Source: Pisolithus tinctorius (lineage: Eukaryota; Basidiomycota; Agaricomycetes; Boletales; Pisolithaceae). From it: 64,000 bases of DNA. This document shows, one piece after another, positions 34,076 to 45,934 of the stretch. Numbering within the stretch: the stretch's first letter is position 1; each line of letters opens with the position of its first letter. Location: the NCBI GenBank assembly GCA_024663395.1, contig JANFAH010000023.1, positions 1-64,000 on the forward strand. The letters are read 5' to 3'. Made by a program: the position numbers and the translations under genes. Under the pieces are notes generated by a model. The model searched no databases, was not told the DNA's origin, and worked only from the letters and a program-made list of their open reading frames with translations.

Positions 34076-37000
34076 ATGGCACCCCAGACATGTTCCCAGA
34101 GAGCCCTCAGAGCTGCTTCCAATGCATCCTCCACTGATGAAAGTGAAATCAGACTTGCATTTGACAATGTCATGAAGGCCATTTCTCCTCCATCTCATCA
34201 TTCAGACTCAGCATGCTCTTCTCCACTGTCCCCATCCTACAGTGTAATAATGGGTGGTCTCCTTTCCAGAGCAATGACTCCTCCAGAAGATCCAGAATCC
34301 TCTGTTGATGAGGATGAACTGAACCAGATATATGAGAAGTGCCAGGCCATGGTAAACCACTTGAGTGGGTCAGAAGAGGAGCATCAAAGCAATGCCTCTG
34401 ATGATTCCTTTGTGAATGTGCATGGCCCATCAGTTGCACCATCGCATCCACCCCATCAGGACTCGAGTCAGGAGTCAGGGGCGCCTTCTGTACGTGATAT
34501 CATCAGTGAGTCTCTTCTGTACTCTTTCTCTCTGTCTGCTTATGATTGCTTCTGAAAGTGTGTTCCATGGCCAGGCCTACCACATGGGCAATGGCCTACC
34601 AGACCCTAGGGACTCTCCAGTATGAAACTTGGATCGATGCCAGCATCCTCAACTTTCATCTCCTGTCCCAATGGTATGCTGTCCAGGGCAGGATGCATGT
34701 CCGCTATGCCGACTTGTTCTCTGTCATTCCATCTGTCAGTGGGGGCACCCATGCCTTACCAGATGCACAGGAGATTCAATTTTTTCGTCAACGCCATCTC
34801 TTCGATTCCCATCCTGCCAATCCATCTGTTCCCATTTCCTTTGTGGTCATGCAAAACAGTCACTTCTTTGTTGCAGTCTTTGACTATTGGTTGAACCTTG
34901 CATTCATCCTTGGAAGGCGCATCGAACGTGTCCCGGAAACCCCCCATCCCCACTATGACCCACTGCGCGATGACTGGAACACATGGAATGGCCCTTTCTA
35001 CTGGACACGCATAGCATCTCTTCATGGATTCGATGCCATCGACCCAACCCAAGTTGATGTGCAGGTGTACAATTGGTCACAGAACGGTTTCGACTGTGGG
35101 CCCATTGCATCCTTTGTCATGGAGTCACTCATGAGAGGAGGGCTATCTGGTGATGGCAGGCCTACCATCCACATCCCTCCAATTCCTTGTGGTCATCGTC
35201 TCCGCCTTAGAATGCTTGTCATGGTGAAGGAGGGCTGTCGAAGGTGCTGGGAGGACTATCGTTACTTGTCTACAACCACCCTTCCCCCTGGCCACATATG
35301 GACACAGTGGGATGACACCGAAGCCATCGGTGAAGACATCCTCATGGATGTAGAAAACCAATCATCTGGAGAGCAACATGCTACCATCGTCCGTGAGTTG
35401 AATGTCATTGGGGCCAACTGCCTTCGCTGCCAAAGGGGGGATGACTCCAGCGATGTAGTGAACCCTGATGTGCACTCCGATGGTGACTTTCCGACTGACA
35501 CTGAAGATGAAGGTGAAGACCATCCTTTGCCTCTGGATGCCAAGTCTCAGTGTCTCAGGGATCTCCTTCGGCGCTACCCTTATGTGAGCAGGGCCAGAGC
35601 CAGGGATCGACTTCCTCCTTGGGCTGCCCATGGTCATCGAGTCGAAGGGGAATCCACTCCAGATGATCCTCTTGAGATCATCCAGCGACGCAAGCATGTC
35701 AAGGACTGGTCAGCTGGAACGATGTACCGTTTCCCACGTCCAACTCCACCGGTATACCTCCCTGCATACCAAGGTCAACGATGGAAGCATTTCAATCGCA
35801 GGTTTGATGAGTATGAAGGAGGACCTGTCTTGGAAAGTTTGCACCAGGACCGCAACTGCAATGAGATCGTGGAGGAGCCCTACTATCGGCCTGGGATGTG
35901 GACATCCTTTCGAGATTATGGCTATCGTCTGCTGAGTTCCTTCAACCAGATGTTCTACTTGGGTCCCCCCATCAGATTGTCAGACCATATCCTCCAAGTG
36001 GGTGTTCCAGCTAACTACCAGTCTTCTCATCAAATCGGCAACCATGTTACTGGTGAGTGCTCATATTCTGCCCTTGTGCCCTCTTCTGATCGCTTCATTA
36101 CAGGAAATTACTCTCTTGCCCGGCAGGTGCCCCATCCATCAAGAGTCCATGTGGATGATGTGGTCATACTGGGTGCCTCTCAGATGATCGAGATTGGCTT
36201 GAGCACCTCAGAACGTCTCGTGAACACCTTTGTGAATGGGCGGCATGAGGATGGACGTCACATCTGCCTGGACCTGGAGCTGGATCACAAGTTGGTGACT
36301 CCAGAGGAGTTGGAAGTCACCGTGGACATCGACAGTCTCATATGGGTGACGCATTCCCTACAGTTCAACACACCGCTGCCCATCTACCTTGGTCCCATCG
36401 TCGAGGAAAAGGCTCCTATGCACAAGCATAATCATGTGTATGTCGACATCCTCGTGCCTCAGTCAGAGGCAGATTCCAGTGCCATCGGAAGCCGTACCAA
36501 ATGGTTGACCATGGCATTTCCTCTGTGTGGAGTACCTCACACAGTGTTTGGTGCCTTGAGCAATGCTGCTGGCACCATGAATGTCTACATTTGCTTCCCC
36601 AGGATGATCCACAGGGATGAGATGACACACAAGCGTGCCAATCGCATCCCAAAGGAGGTCCTCGACTTTTTCTGGGAGCATGTCCTACTTCCAGCGATCC
36701 GTGCACATGCAGATGTTTCGAGTGCACCATATGTCTCTCTCACTCTGAAAGAAGTGCAGTTCAAGGCACGAAAGGGTGGCAAAACCAAGAAGGCTGGTCG
36801 GCCAAAAGCGGTCCCCTTTTCTATGCAAGTGTTGAAGCAGATCCAGAAGACCATGGAGGCAATCATCCGAGAGGACCCTTCACGATTTGCAAACTATGGT
36901 TCCTTCTTCTTTGTCCTGGAATGCAAGGGAATCAAGTTGTGGATGAAAACCACCCTGTCAGGAGCGGTTCAAACGCCGGTCCAAGCTCTCCTCCATGGAC

Positions 37001-38820
37001 TTCCAGCTCTGGATTGGTCCCACATGGTAGACAGGGCCAATGGGGAGCTCTTGGTCGACTTGGGAATCAGCATTCACCCCACATGTGATGAAAAGCTTGT
37101 GGGATTGTGGAGACTGGATGCCCTGGAAGCTTCCTTTGGGGCAGGTGGATATTTGCAAGGAAATGCCCACCACACTTGCATGCTTGGACGGTATGGGGGG
37201 ATCCAAGCAGAGATGTCACAGGAACGAGCGAGGCAAACTCACATCGCATTCAGAAGTGCTTATAATCTGGCCTACGAGGTGATCCGACCCAACGACAACA
37301 GCCCCACCTTTGTCATGGACAAGGATGCTTATGCCCTGAACAATGACTTCATTGGGGAATGCATGCAGGCCATCAACATGTATTCTGGAGATGCAAAGAA
37401 GAGGTCATATGGGGTGCGAGACGAGTACAGGATGAGTGGGGCTGCAGTGGAGCAGGCAATACTGGTGGTGCCACAAAGGGTGATGCATTTGCAAGCTCGA
37501 TCATGCTCATATCTGATGCTTCCATCTTTGCAGATGGAAGAGCTTTTAGCCTCCAATCCCATTCTCTGGATCCCAACCAAAGTCTGGTTGGAATTTATGG
37601 CTGGACGCATCAGGGCCCTCCAGTTGGCTCAGATCTCTCTCAAGGAACTGGAACCACCCAACCTTGGGATTCTGACTGGCATCATCTGCCACATGATTCG
37701 GTGCACGTCCACCACTGCAATAATCCTTGACTTCCATGTGAGAGAGTCCATGGCCCTTCTGCAGGTCTCCAGGGTGTGTGAGCGGTTGGGAATGTTCTTC
37801 CTTTTGGATCTAGACTTGCATCATGTCCCCCATCTTCCAGAAGTTCAGGATCATGATGACCTGGAGGTGCTCAAGCTGATGGAGGGAAAGTTGAAGAGGG
37901 GTGATGGACGACCTGCCTGGCCAAGGATTCCCCCTCTGGATGAAGTGGAACAATTTCCCATTGGCAGCAGACCGACGTGGGCCAAATTGACGAGGACCAT
38001 CCAACTGCAGCCTTGGTTGATCATGCAGGACTGGAAGTGGTTGGCCCAACTGTCCGGTCTGGCGCCAGTGGTAGGGAAACTTTTCGTTCTGTTTACCTGT
38101 CAGCTTTGGATCCAGTTGGATGCGACTTGGCTGACAGGTTCAGAGGGAAAACCAGAGCCAACATCTTTGGAAGATGCCATTCAGAGTTGGACTCTGAACC
38201 AGACCTTCAGGACGATACGTGCCTGCGAATTCAAGGCCTGCAATGCAGAAATAGCAGGGAGTGGAGGGGCTGGTCACCGACAGTCAAGCTTTGCAGAGAG
38301 GGTCAACCTGTTTTTCCCAGGACCCACAGCAGGACAACCTTCACGGAGGTCACCATGGAATGTCTTCTGGACGAAGCCTGGGTATATTTGGGAGTATCAC
38401 CAGGTGATGAAGAACAGGACACCCCTGGAGGAGTTTGAGGTGCTGGACCACCTTGGCAGGATATTTTCTGTCCTTCAGACATTACCTGATGCGACCAAAG
38501 GGAGTGAAAAGAGTCCTGGGAAGACATGGTGGGTGGAGGGTGAGAAGGTGGTTCTGGTGACAAATCCCAAGTTCTACAAGATCGAGGGGATCTCCACCAA
38601 GAAGGAACAGCAACAGGCCAGGAGACGAGCATCTCGAGTGGTAAAGCCCAGGAATGCACTGCAGATGGAGCTCCTGGAGCATGCGGGATATGACGAACTG
38701 CTGGCTAGCAAGGCCCTCATCTTAGAAAGGCAGAGGCTGAAAGAGGCACAGACCAAGAAGTCATCAAAGGCAAAGAATGCTCGAAAGCCTCCAGCAAGAA
38801 GAGGCAAGGCCACCTCATAG
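34076..38820 (+). CDS. large protein with Ulp1-like (C48) cysteine-protease module
   Basis: Exon 1 (34076-34505) is Ser/Asp-rich. A GTGAGT...GAAAG intron leads to exon 2 (34559-38820), which has no stops. An in-frame 51-base intron (36053-36103) is probable, giving about 1546 residues. Near residues 245-323, SHFFVAVFDYW and NWSQNGFDCGP match the His, Gln and Cys positions of Ulp1/SENP-type SUMO proteases; the acidic triad member is less clear. The rest includes RKHVKDWSAGTMYRF, LVGLWRLDALEASFGAGGYL, RYGGIQAEMSQER and a basic tail ending KSSKAKNARKPPARRGKATS. Similar giant proteins are expanded in agaricomycete genomes (from memory). Ulp1 modules are known from several DNA transposon groups, but I see no KDZ transposase signature. 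It is intact in a decayed neighbourhood, implying selection or recent arrival. Start at the first ATG in the continuous frame. Confidence 0.72.
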
Positions 38821-38989
38821 AGGGAAGCAGTGGGATGGGGAGGGGGAAGGCAAGGATATGGGTACAGAGGGAGAAAGTGATGAATGCAATGTTGATATAG
38901 ATTGTGGTTCCCATTCCTGTGGAACTGAATCCCAGTGTTGCCTAGTGTAGTCTGATCTGGTAGCAACATGTTTGGCATCTTGGGATGAT

Positions 38990-39640
38990 ACCTGGCCCAA
39001 ATGTGAACCCCCCTCTTCAGCTTTGCTCCATCAAAACAATTCCAGATCAATCTGGCTGTCCATACCATGTCTGTGCCACTTGAATGACATGGCAGGACCA
39101 TTTGGATCACACCAGAAAGGACCCTATGTGTCATTCCCCTCCTCTTATCCTGTAAAGTTTAGGAAGCATGAAAGTTTGTCAGGAATGGTTGTCCTGGAGG
39201 GCCTGAATGTCACAACAGATGATGAGAATGGTTGCAGCATTCCTAGGTGTCAAAATATCCATGTAAGATATGTTACCCCCTCCCCATGTTCACTCCATCA
39301 AAACAATTTCAGAGATCGGTCTGGCTGTCTGAATCATGTCTACCCCATCTGTATGACATTACAAGACCATCAGAATTGCATTAACAAGGTCCCCATATTT
39401 GTTTCATCAACATACCTGATCCCCTCCTCATACTCCAGGGATGGCAATCCAGTAACATCAGGAGGGGGTGCCAGCTTGCCAGGGATGGATGTCCTGGGTG
39501 TTATCAATGCCACTGAAGACAATGGAAATGATTTCCAGCCTCCCAGAAGTATTTCCAAAGAGATACCACTTTGTGGTCTGACCATACTTCTACCCCCTGT
39601 AGATTTTTTTTCCGACCGCCAATTTCATTCAAATTTCACC
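38990..39640 (+). repeat. two diverged tandem units of about 285 bases
   Basis: The block 39000-39250 (ccctcttcagctttgctccatcaaaacaattcc, here given only in part: TCCATCAAAACAATT, TCTGGCTGTC, CATGTCT) is repeated at about 39285-39560 with the same words in the same order, and a partial third copy may begin near 39590. A 246-codon open frame crosses it, but composition and repeat phase give no support for a protein. Confidence 0.6.
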
Positions 39641-39741
39641 TGGGACATCCCAATGGACATATCTATCGACTCCCAGCATTATTTCCCCCAAATTATGGTC
39701 GGGAGTTTGTAATTATAATTCCCCCAGGGGCTGTATAAACT

Positions 39742-40311
39742 GTGCAACCACAGGAGAAGGCCACCTATACCAGTGCAGACTCTGTGACTGACCAGGAGTA
39801 TGAGTACATCCAACCAGAGGTGTTGCACTCCCTGTCCCCCTCTGGATTTCCCCTGCACAAACTGGAGCTGAAGAATGGAGCACCTCTGATGCTGTTGTGC
39901 AACTTGGATCCCATCCATGGACTCTACAATGGAACTAGGTTGAGGCTGGTGAGATCCACACACAGGATCTTGGAGTGTAGAGTGTTGAAGGAGGATGGAG
40001 AAGGAGATGTGGTGTTGATCCCCAGGGTTGCTCTTGACACTGGGCTTGAGGATTCCCCTGTGCCATTTCGTCGAATGCAGTTCCCTGTGCACCTGGCCTA
40101 TGCAATGACCATCAACAAGTCACAAGGGCAGTCAGTAAAGAATGTGGGGATTGACTTGCACTCTCCAGTTTTCTCTCATGGGCAGCTTTATGTGGCTCTT
40201 TCACATTGTACTCATCCCAGGAGGATAAAGGTTCTGTTTAGAGAAGGTCAGGATGATACCAAGACAAGCAATGTAGTCTGGCCTGAAGTATTTAGACATC
40301 TGAACATATGA
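39742..40311 (+). pseudogene. Helitron-type Pif1 helicase, C-terminal fragment
   Basis: The last 170 or so codons of a Pif1-family helicase: YIQPEVLHSLSPSGFPLHKL, LKNGAPLMLLCNLDPIHGLY, NGTRLRLV, VVLIPRVALDT, FRRMQFPVHLAYAMTINKSQ and FSHGQLYVALSHCTHPRRIK. MTINKSQGQS and GQLYVALSH are the motif V/VI region used for unwinding. In Helitrons this domain is the C-terminus of the RepHel protein. The rest of the helicase and the whole HUH Rep domain are absent upstream, so this is a remnant, although its own frame is open to the stop. Expected Arg in VALSR reads His (CGC to CAC), again CpG decay. Confidence 0.85.
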
Positions 40312-40500
40312 TCTGTAACTGTGTACATATGTAATATGTAATATCAAATTGTACCACTTGGCTTGAAATGTGGGCTGGATGCAGCTCTGCCCTTTAAAAC
40401 TGAGCTGGTATAGTGGGTGTGATGGGGAAGCCTTGGACAACCCTCCTTGCCAGGGGTAGTTGGACAAGCCTCTTCCCACCCCTGCCGGTGGTAGTGGGAG

Positions 40501-40537
40501 GCTGCGAAGCAGCCGCGAGCCGAAGGCTCGTATTAGT
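40501..40537 (+). other. candidate Helitron 3' terminus: two GAA-loop hairpins
   Basis: Two hairpins with identical GAA loops stand side by side: GCTGC-GAA-GCAGC (40501-40513) and CGAGCC-GAA-GGCTCG (40516-40530), followed at once by TATTAGT. Helitrons end in a short hairpin some bases before a terminal CTRR and insert next to T; TTAG followed by T is close but not exact. The position fits: Pif1 remnant 190 bases upstream, and normal CpG content begins just after it. Confidence 0.5.
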
Positions 40538-40662
40538 AGAACGCGTATACGGTCATCAGTACTGTCACAAAGAACATAAAATAGGTCGGAGAGTCGTGTG
40601 TTTATTGCGTTTGCAACACAGAACAAGTACACAATGCCAGGTATGTGGTAACTGCACCGTTG

Positions 40663-41768
40663 CTACGAGTCGAAAGGTCGCTCGAAAAGAAATTCGAATA
40701 AGGACTCGAGGAACTGCCTGTTCTCAGGTTGCTCGTCGACTGGTACGGCCATTATCGCCTCTTTAAGTTCCTCCTGAGTGGCACGGTGGGTGACATCCCT
40801 AACGTCCGCTTTCTTTCGTACATAGATATGAGAGAACAGGTACATCAATTCCTCGACAGAGGGAGTATGCGACTGTCGACGTTCTTTGAGTTTGTTCTTG
40901 ACGCGTCTTGCCAATTTGGGGAGTGGTAGATGGGACGCACAGAGTCTCTCCCATGATTTCTTGCCAAAACAACGAATCATCTTTTCTTCTGCCATGTCTA
41001 GTAGGATGCCGTGATGAAATGGCACTAGGAATGAAATAGCCTGACGGAGAGATCAGTCAAGAAGAGCTCTACATGGGTCAGAACCAATTACCCGGCACAG
41101 GTCGTCGGTCGCATTGGTACGTTTCCTGTACGTCTCGTCGACCTGAACCTCGAGGGCTGCTATGGCACGACCCAACTCCGACTGCTCCTTCCGTATTTCG
41201 CTGTGTACTCTTTTCAAGTCATTGACCGACTTCTTCGTTTTATCGACGGCTCTTCTAAATTCATCGTCCAACTTCTTCATTTCACTGCGATGGCGTTCCA
41301 TGTTGTGCTCAAGCCTCATCTCAATCAACCTGCATTCCATTGTAGTAAGTCTCGACCGCAACATTTCTGTAATGTCACAGTTAGTCCTAGCAGATAGCAA
41401 CAATATAACGGAAACTCACCATCACTACAGTCTCCCAAAGATCCATCCTCAGGACAATCTCCAGCATCTTTCGTCTTTGGCTCAATGACGACGTGCATCA
41501 CTTTATCCTCCTCATCTAGGCCACAGTCAGCTGACAACTACCTGTGGTGTACACTGACAGGCTCACCAAAAAAATGTTCACTTTTGAGCATGTCTGGTCT
41601 CACTGGGACCACAGAGTCGCCAGTTGAATTCACTGCTGTTGCTTGCACCGTGGGTTGAAGACTGCCAGGGGTGTGTGCAGGAAACAGATATTCCAGATCC
41701 ATAATACGAATTCCAGGGTGGTTAAACATAACACGTATTCTCGAAAGCCTTGACATGGCCAGTACCAT
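40663..41768 (-). CDS. unknown coiled-coil protein A (tandem paralogue pair)
   Basis: Four exons (41567-41768, 41420-41515, 41092-41366, 40663-41040) join in frame to 316 residues. The N-terminus starts MVLAMSRLSRIRVMFNHPGI. The second exon gives an acidic beta-like stretch (DEEDKVMHVVIEPKTKDA). The third is a long coiled coil (MEKRLEHN-type heptads: ERHRSEMKKLDDEFRRAVDK). The fourth is a helical domain (ILLDMAEEKMIRCFGKKSWE, LESLFEFLFERPFDS). The gene at 44846-45934 is its paralogue, with the same exon count, phases and even the same 96-base second exon. The third exon could dimerise the protein; no known family comes to mind and function is unknown. Intact, in normal-composition DNA. Confidence 0.7.
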
Positions 41769-42101
41769 GATTGAGAGATCGAAGAGGGAAGAAATCTTAG
41801 GGTCTCGCGCAGTTGGTCCGTAAGTCCTAAGCGGAGTTTCAAGACCTAACCTAACCCCAAGGTGACGTGACCTGTCTAACTGCACGTCACCTAGCCACTG
41901 CCACCACTTTGGTACAAAGCTTATAGCACACACAAAATCCAACGGATTGCTTAGACTCTTTTCAAAACGACTCCAATTTAATATTATTATAAGAACTTCA
42001 CCAGCCGAAATTTTGATACCTTAAAAAATGACGAAGTTATAAACTCGAGTTGCTATCAATTTTGCCAGATGGCGTGGGAACATCCCCTGAAGTTTTTGAT
42101 T

Positions 42102-42506
42102 TTAAATTATAAAGATCTTTTGAGGAAAGCCACCCCTGTAACTGAACTCCTGGAGTGTCCAACCCCGCGGGAACCACTCGGGCCAGCCATTGCACTCCCC
42201 AAACCTGCTGAAGTCTTGTTTAGTAGGAAGCGCTGGCTCGTCGACATCGTTTAAGTACACGTAGCACTTCTGCGAGTGGCGGTACCACTGATACATTGAG
42301 TTGATCGCCTCCGAGAGTTCCGCTCTGCACCCCTTGTCAATGCAACACGGTTTTCCACTTCCCCCACATTGTTTGTGGTCAGCAGGGTGGTTTCCACGAT
42401 CGACTATAGTGTGGAGCGGTAAATCCTTAAGCGCGAGTATCGAGGTGACCCACGATTTCGACCATCGGTAAGCGCACGCACGCATGCACACGACCGTTCC
42501 ACGCAT
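42102..42506 (-). pseudogene. HET (heterokaryon incompatibility) domain relic
   Basis: Minus-strand frame containing CCIDKGCRAELSEAINSMYQ, WYRHSQKCYVYLNDV and WFPRGWTLQEF. This is the core of the fungal HET domain, where the family reads CIDKxSSAELSEAINSM and RGWTLQEL. HET proteins trigger non-self recognition and programmed cell death when hyphae fuse. The N-terminal part of the domain (the stretch leading to the CIDK motif) is not recognisable upstream, and after LQEF the frame ends without the usual continuation, so this is a fragment. Confidence 0.75.
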
Positions 42507-44845
42507 GCAGGGAGCATACCCGCAAAGTCAAACTAGTGCTTCAAGTCCCGGCGGAAACATCTGACACAGACATCCTCCGGTTTATTCAATAACACCCCCT
42601 CCATCCCTCCTTCCACTAGAGTACCTGTCCCGTGACGTGTCTAGACAGTCGACGACGCCAACACTGCGATCTGATTTGCAATATCCATTGGTGCCGCGAT
42701 CTTCTTCAATGGTATTCTTCATTATATGTATGTACGCCGTGTCAGCTCAAATCACACCAGTAAATAGCCCGGATTCAAACTCACGTCGCGAACGAACAAT
42801 AGATCACCTTCGGGTCTCGAAGGGCTACTTCTGCCATAGGAGTGTTGACCCACCTATAAGTGATGCAGTTCACCCTGGCCTTTGGCGCAGAAGATTACAA
42901 TATCATTTTTGGGCGTTAACGTCAGGACCTACATCATTGCTAATCAAAAAAAAAACACAGTGCCAAAAAAAAGAGTGAGTAGATAAGCATGGAGCGTATT
43001 TTATCACTCTCGCATACTGCTTTTCGACGCAGCGTAATCAGCGTGTCCAGATTTTCGTATTTCCCAGCTGTGCTCCCTACCAAGACGAAAGCAGCTCTGT
43101 CTTTGACAGCCATTTCGGGATCGACAAGACGAATACTCACCACAGACCAAAAACGACGAGGATAAATTTGTGGAAATGGCCGCGTTCCGGCGATCTAGGG
43201 GAGAGTTGACAACAGGACCAGCTTCCGGCGGTGCGATGGCGCGATTCACGACTGTATTTGCACTAACCCAACGTTTCCTTTTGAAATTGATGCAAAAATG
43301 GATTGTACGGATGCCTCTTACTTGAGGTTAGCTTGAACTTGTTGGAGATTGTTTGGGAACGTTTTCAGGAGACCTTCCAGAGGTTCGAGCTTGATATTGT
43401 AGTGCGCAGTACCGTTTGCGCCGAGAGCTTAGGTGGGGTATCCATGTCAGTGTCTGCCTGGACTCTGGGAGATACAAAGGTATGTTGTCGATGCCACGTA
43501 CAGCAATTAATGTGGCAGTTTGGAGGCCGAATCTTATGTTTTTGACCATCTGTGGGAAGAAGCGTCTGAGGTGCCTGTGGCGAGCACGTGGACGCTTTCC
43601 AACGCAAAATCCATGAGTTTGGGTGAGTAATAAGGGGAGAGATGCGAGATACGATGATCAAGATGTGATAGGAGTGCACGTGGATTCTGAAGCACCTTGA
43701 CGCCGAGGCTTGGGAAGGTTGTTGTCGAAGGATGTGTGTCATTCCTGCATTTAGCGGTAAGCACTTAAGCTTTCACGTTAGCGATCAGCATCATGTGTGC
43801 AGGTATTTTTCGGCGAGGAAGTCCAGAGGGTTGGGGCATGAAGTCGAGCCACCTGCCTGTGTGATAACGAGGAAAAGCTGGGCTACTCAGAAGTGGGCGG
43901 GACGAACCCTGTCTGGCAGATCTATGTCGACGGCCCCCTAGTCGGGCGTTCTGTCGAGTGTACTTAGGTTACTGTTGTTGGGAGGACCCTCTGGAGCCAG
44001 TTTTTGCCTCTAGAGCGAGTACACCAGCCACGCCTGATGCTACGAGACACGCCCCACGGGAAATATGCATCTAGTTAGAGATGGCGCACATGAGAGACTG
44101 GAGCATTGCAAAACTCAATCCGCGCGAACTTACGGGGGACCACGAGAGCTGAGGGCAGGGCTCAGAGGTGGTCTTAGGTTGCGTGTACGGTTGGAATGCT
44201 CAGCGAGCAGATATTTCGAGTCTGCGAGCGCCGAGTTGTACTGGATGACCGTGCATACTAATGCTTCTGCTTCCACCAACCGTGCGCTGCGGTCGCGTGT
44301 CAGATCATCTGACATGCGACCCAGAGATATGTAAGCGAGGGGCATCAATGTCAACTCTGAGCCTTTCCAAAGTTTGAAAGGAATCTTGTATGCATTCCGT
44401 TTGCAACCTAAAATAATATACACAATGCCAGGTATGCGTCACTATGGGAGTGTCCGAATGGGTACATGAAATGATCAAGTGCAAGAGAGGGCGTGGTCTG
44501 GAAGTATCATGAAGATGATTGGAAGTAATTGGTTACGACATACTGGCCAAGAATGGGTGGGGACAGCTGTTGGGGGGGAGGGACTGATTTTTGGGCCAAG
44601 GAGAAATGTGAATGGAGCGTAGACAATGCGAGACGGAGGCTGAAGGTATACCGAGTGGAGTGCATATGATGCTGTGTCATGATGGTCGTGGATGTGGCGG
44701 AAAGGAGAACCTGCCAACAAGTTGGTGTATTTTGATCACTATGCGGAAGACACTGCTGCCGTGCTCAGAATCACTTCCTGAGAGGGCTGGAGCAATATCC
44801 CGGAGAAAAGGGGTCAGAGAATGAGATGCTTGCCAAGGAGATGGC
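42507..44845. other. no recognised gene between HET relic and paralogue B
   Basis: Several frames of 60-125 codons (for example 43365-43742 minus, 43303-43545 plus, 44065-44334 plus) overlap one another and show no motif I know. A 17-base word ACACAATGCCAGGTATG occurs at about 44424-44440 and again at about 40632-40648, below paralogues B and A respectively; it reads like a start codon plus donor site on the plus strand. Confidence 0.4.
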
Positions 44846-45934
44846 TTACGAGTTCAAATCCCGTTTGAATATGAAGCGGAATAGCGACTCTAAGAAGAGT
44901 CTGTGTCTGCTCTTGGTGGGTAGAGTCAGAACTGCATCTCGTAGCTCTGCCCTTGTGGCATGATGCGCGACTTTGTTTCCTTTCTTTCGTAGAGAATTTC
45001 TCATGGAGAACAAAAATGCGAGATCCTTCACCGACGGAGTTTGAGACTCTCCTGCTTTTTCTAATTTGTTTTTGATGCGTATTGCCAGTTCAGACGTTGG
45101 CAGTTGGGACGCGATGAGTTTCTTCCACGCGGTTTTTGTAAATGAGTAGGAAATCTTCTGTTTTGCGTAGTCCATCAGGATCCGGTGACGAAGGGGTGAC
45201 AGGACCCTCATGGCCTGACAGCATTCAGCCAACAAATACACAAGCACATTAGGACCTTACAAGATGGAGTCTGCGCTCTGAAATTGCACACTCGTTTTCC
45301 TTCTCTTTGAGGCGTGTTGTGAGATGCTTGACCTTGTCCCTCAGAAGCACTTTAGTTTGTCGCAGTTCCTGGCCCTCTCTTGCAAGTTGGTTTATGACCC
45401 CGTATAGCTTGTGTATTTCAGTTGCGCTGGAATCTGACGATTTTTTCTTTTCCTCCTGTAACTGCGCGATTTTTTTCTCCATCTTGATTGTTATCTCGCG
45501 TTCTGCTGTAGTAGATTTCTGGAGCATTTCTGTCACGTCAGTCAGTTTAAGCACAAGGAGACCATGGGATGCAAATTCACCTGTCTTGAAGTGTTTCCGA
45601 GAAAGGTCTTCAAGATACTTTTTGGCATCTTCGCTCTCTGGTTCTACAAGAACACAGAGCGCATTGTCTTCTTCGTCTGGGCCACATCAGTTGTCGCCTG
45701 CTTCTGATTTGAACACTTACTAAGAAAATGTTCAGTTTTGAACATACTTGGCCTCAAAGGGGCCATGGAATTATCCATGGAGTTGACAGCGGCAGTGGCG
45801 GCCTTCACTGCACAGTTGAGGACTGGTTGCAGCCCGCCAGGGGTGCACCCAGACCTCATGGAAATATCTTTGATACTGATAAAGGGGTGATTCAGGACTA
45901 CGCGGATTCGTGATAGTTTTAGAACCCGTGCCAT
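44846..45934 (-). CDS. unknown coiled-coil protein B (tandem paralogue pair)
   Basis: Four exons (45721-45934, 45581-45676, 45261-45529, 44846-45214) join to 315 residues. Starts MARVLKLSRIRVVLNHPFIS; exon 2 reads EEDNALCVLVEPESEDAK; exon 3 is a coiled coil (KMEKKIAQLQEEKKKSSD); exon 4 has ILMDYAKQKISYSFTKTAWK and ends LESLFRFIFKRDLNS. Each part aligns by eye with paralogue A (for example LSRIRVxxNHPxI, KLxxASxLPxxELAxRxKNKL, FLESLFxFxFxRxxxS), at moderate identity, so the duplication is old. Both genes keep intact frames, which argues that both have been under selection. Function unknown. Confidence 0.7.

Larger units (their letters stand above)
23800..40537. mobile_element. CpG-poor, relic-rich compartment ending in Helitron-type sequence
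   Basis: From about 23.8 kb the sequence changes abruptly: CpG almost disappears while TG and CA rise. This persists to about 40.53 kb, where ordinary CpG content returns within a few bases of the two hairpins at 40501-40530. Inside are gene relics (HSP70, BAH-PHD, 51-codon repeats), two intact genes and a Pif1 helicase C-terminus of the Helitron type. The intact Ulp1-like gene keeps more CpG than its surroundings. Known fungal CpG methylation with deamination would produce this. Whether it is one large element or several nested ones cannot be told from this window. Confidence 0.5.

Noticed and set aside
34546..38820. KDZ-type transposase identity for the large Ulp1-like protein
   Set aside because: KDZ elements often carry Ulp1 modules, but I could not find the KDZ catalytic landmarks or Cys clusters in this protein.
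29311..38820. TET/JBP dioxygenase, expected near some agaric transposons
   Set aside because: I looked for the HxD...H iron-binding pattern in the intact genes here and saw none that was convincing.
38972..39712. 246-codon plus-strand frame as a gene
   Set aside because: It spans two diverged 285-base tandem units without conserving residues between them, and has no motif.
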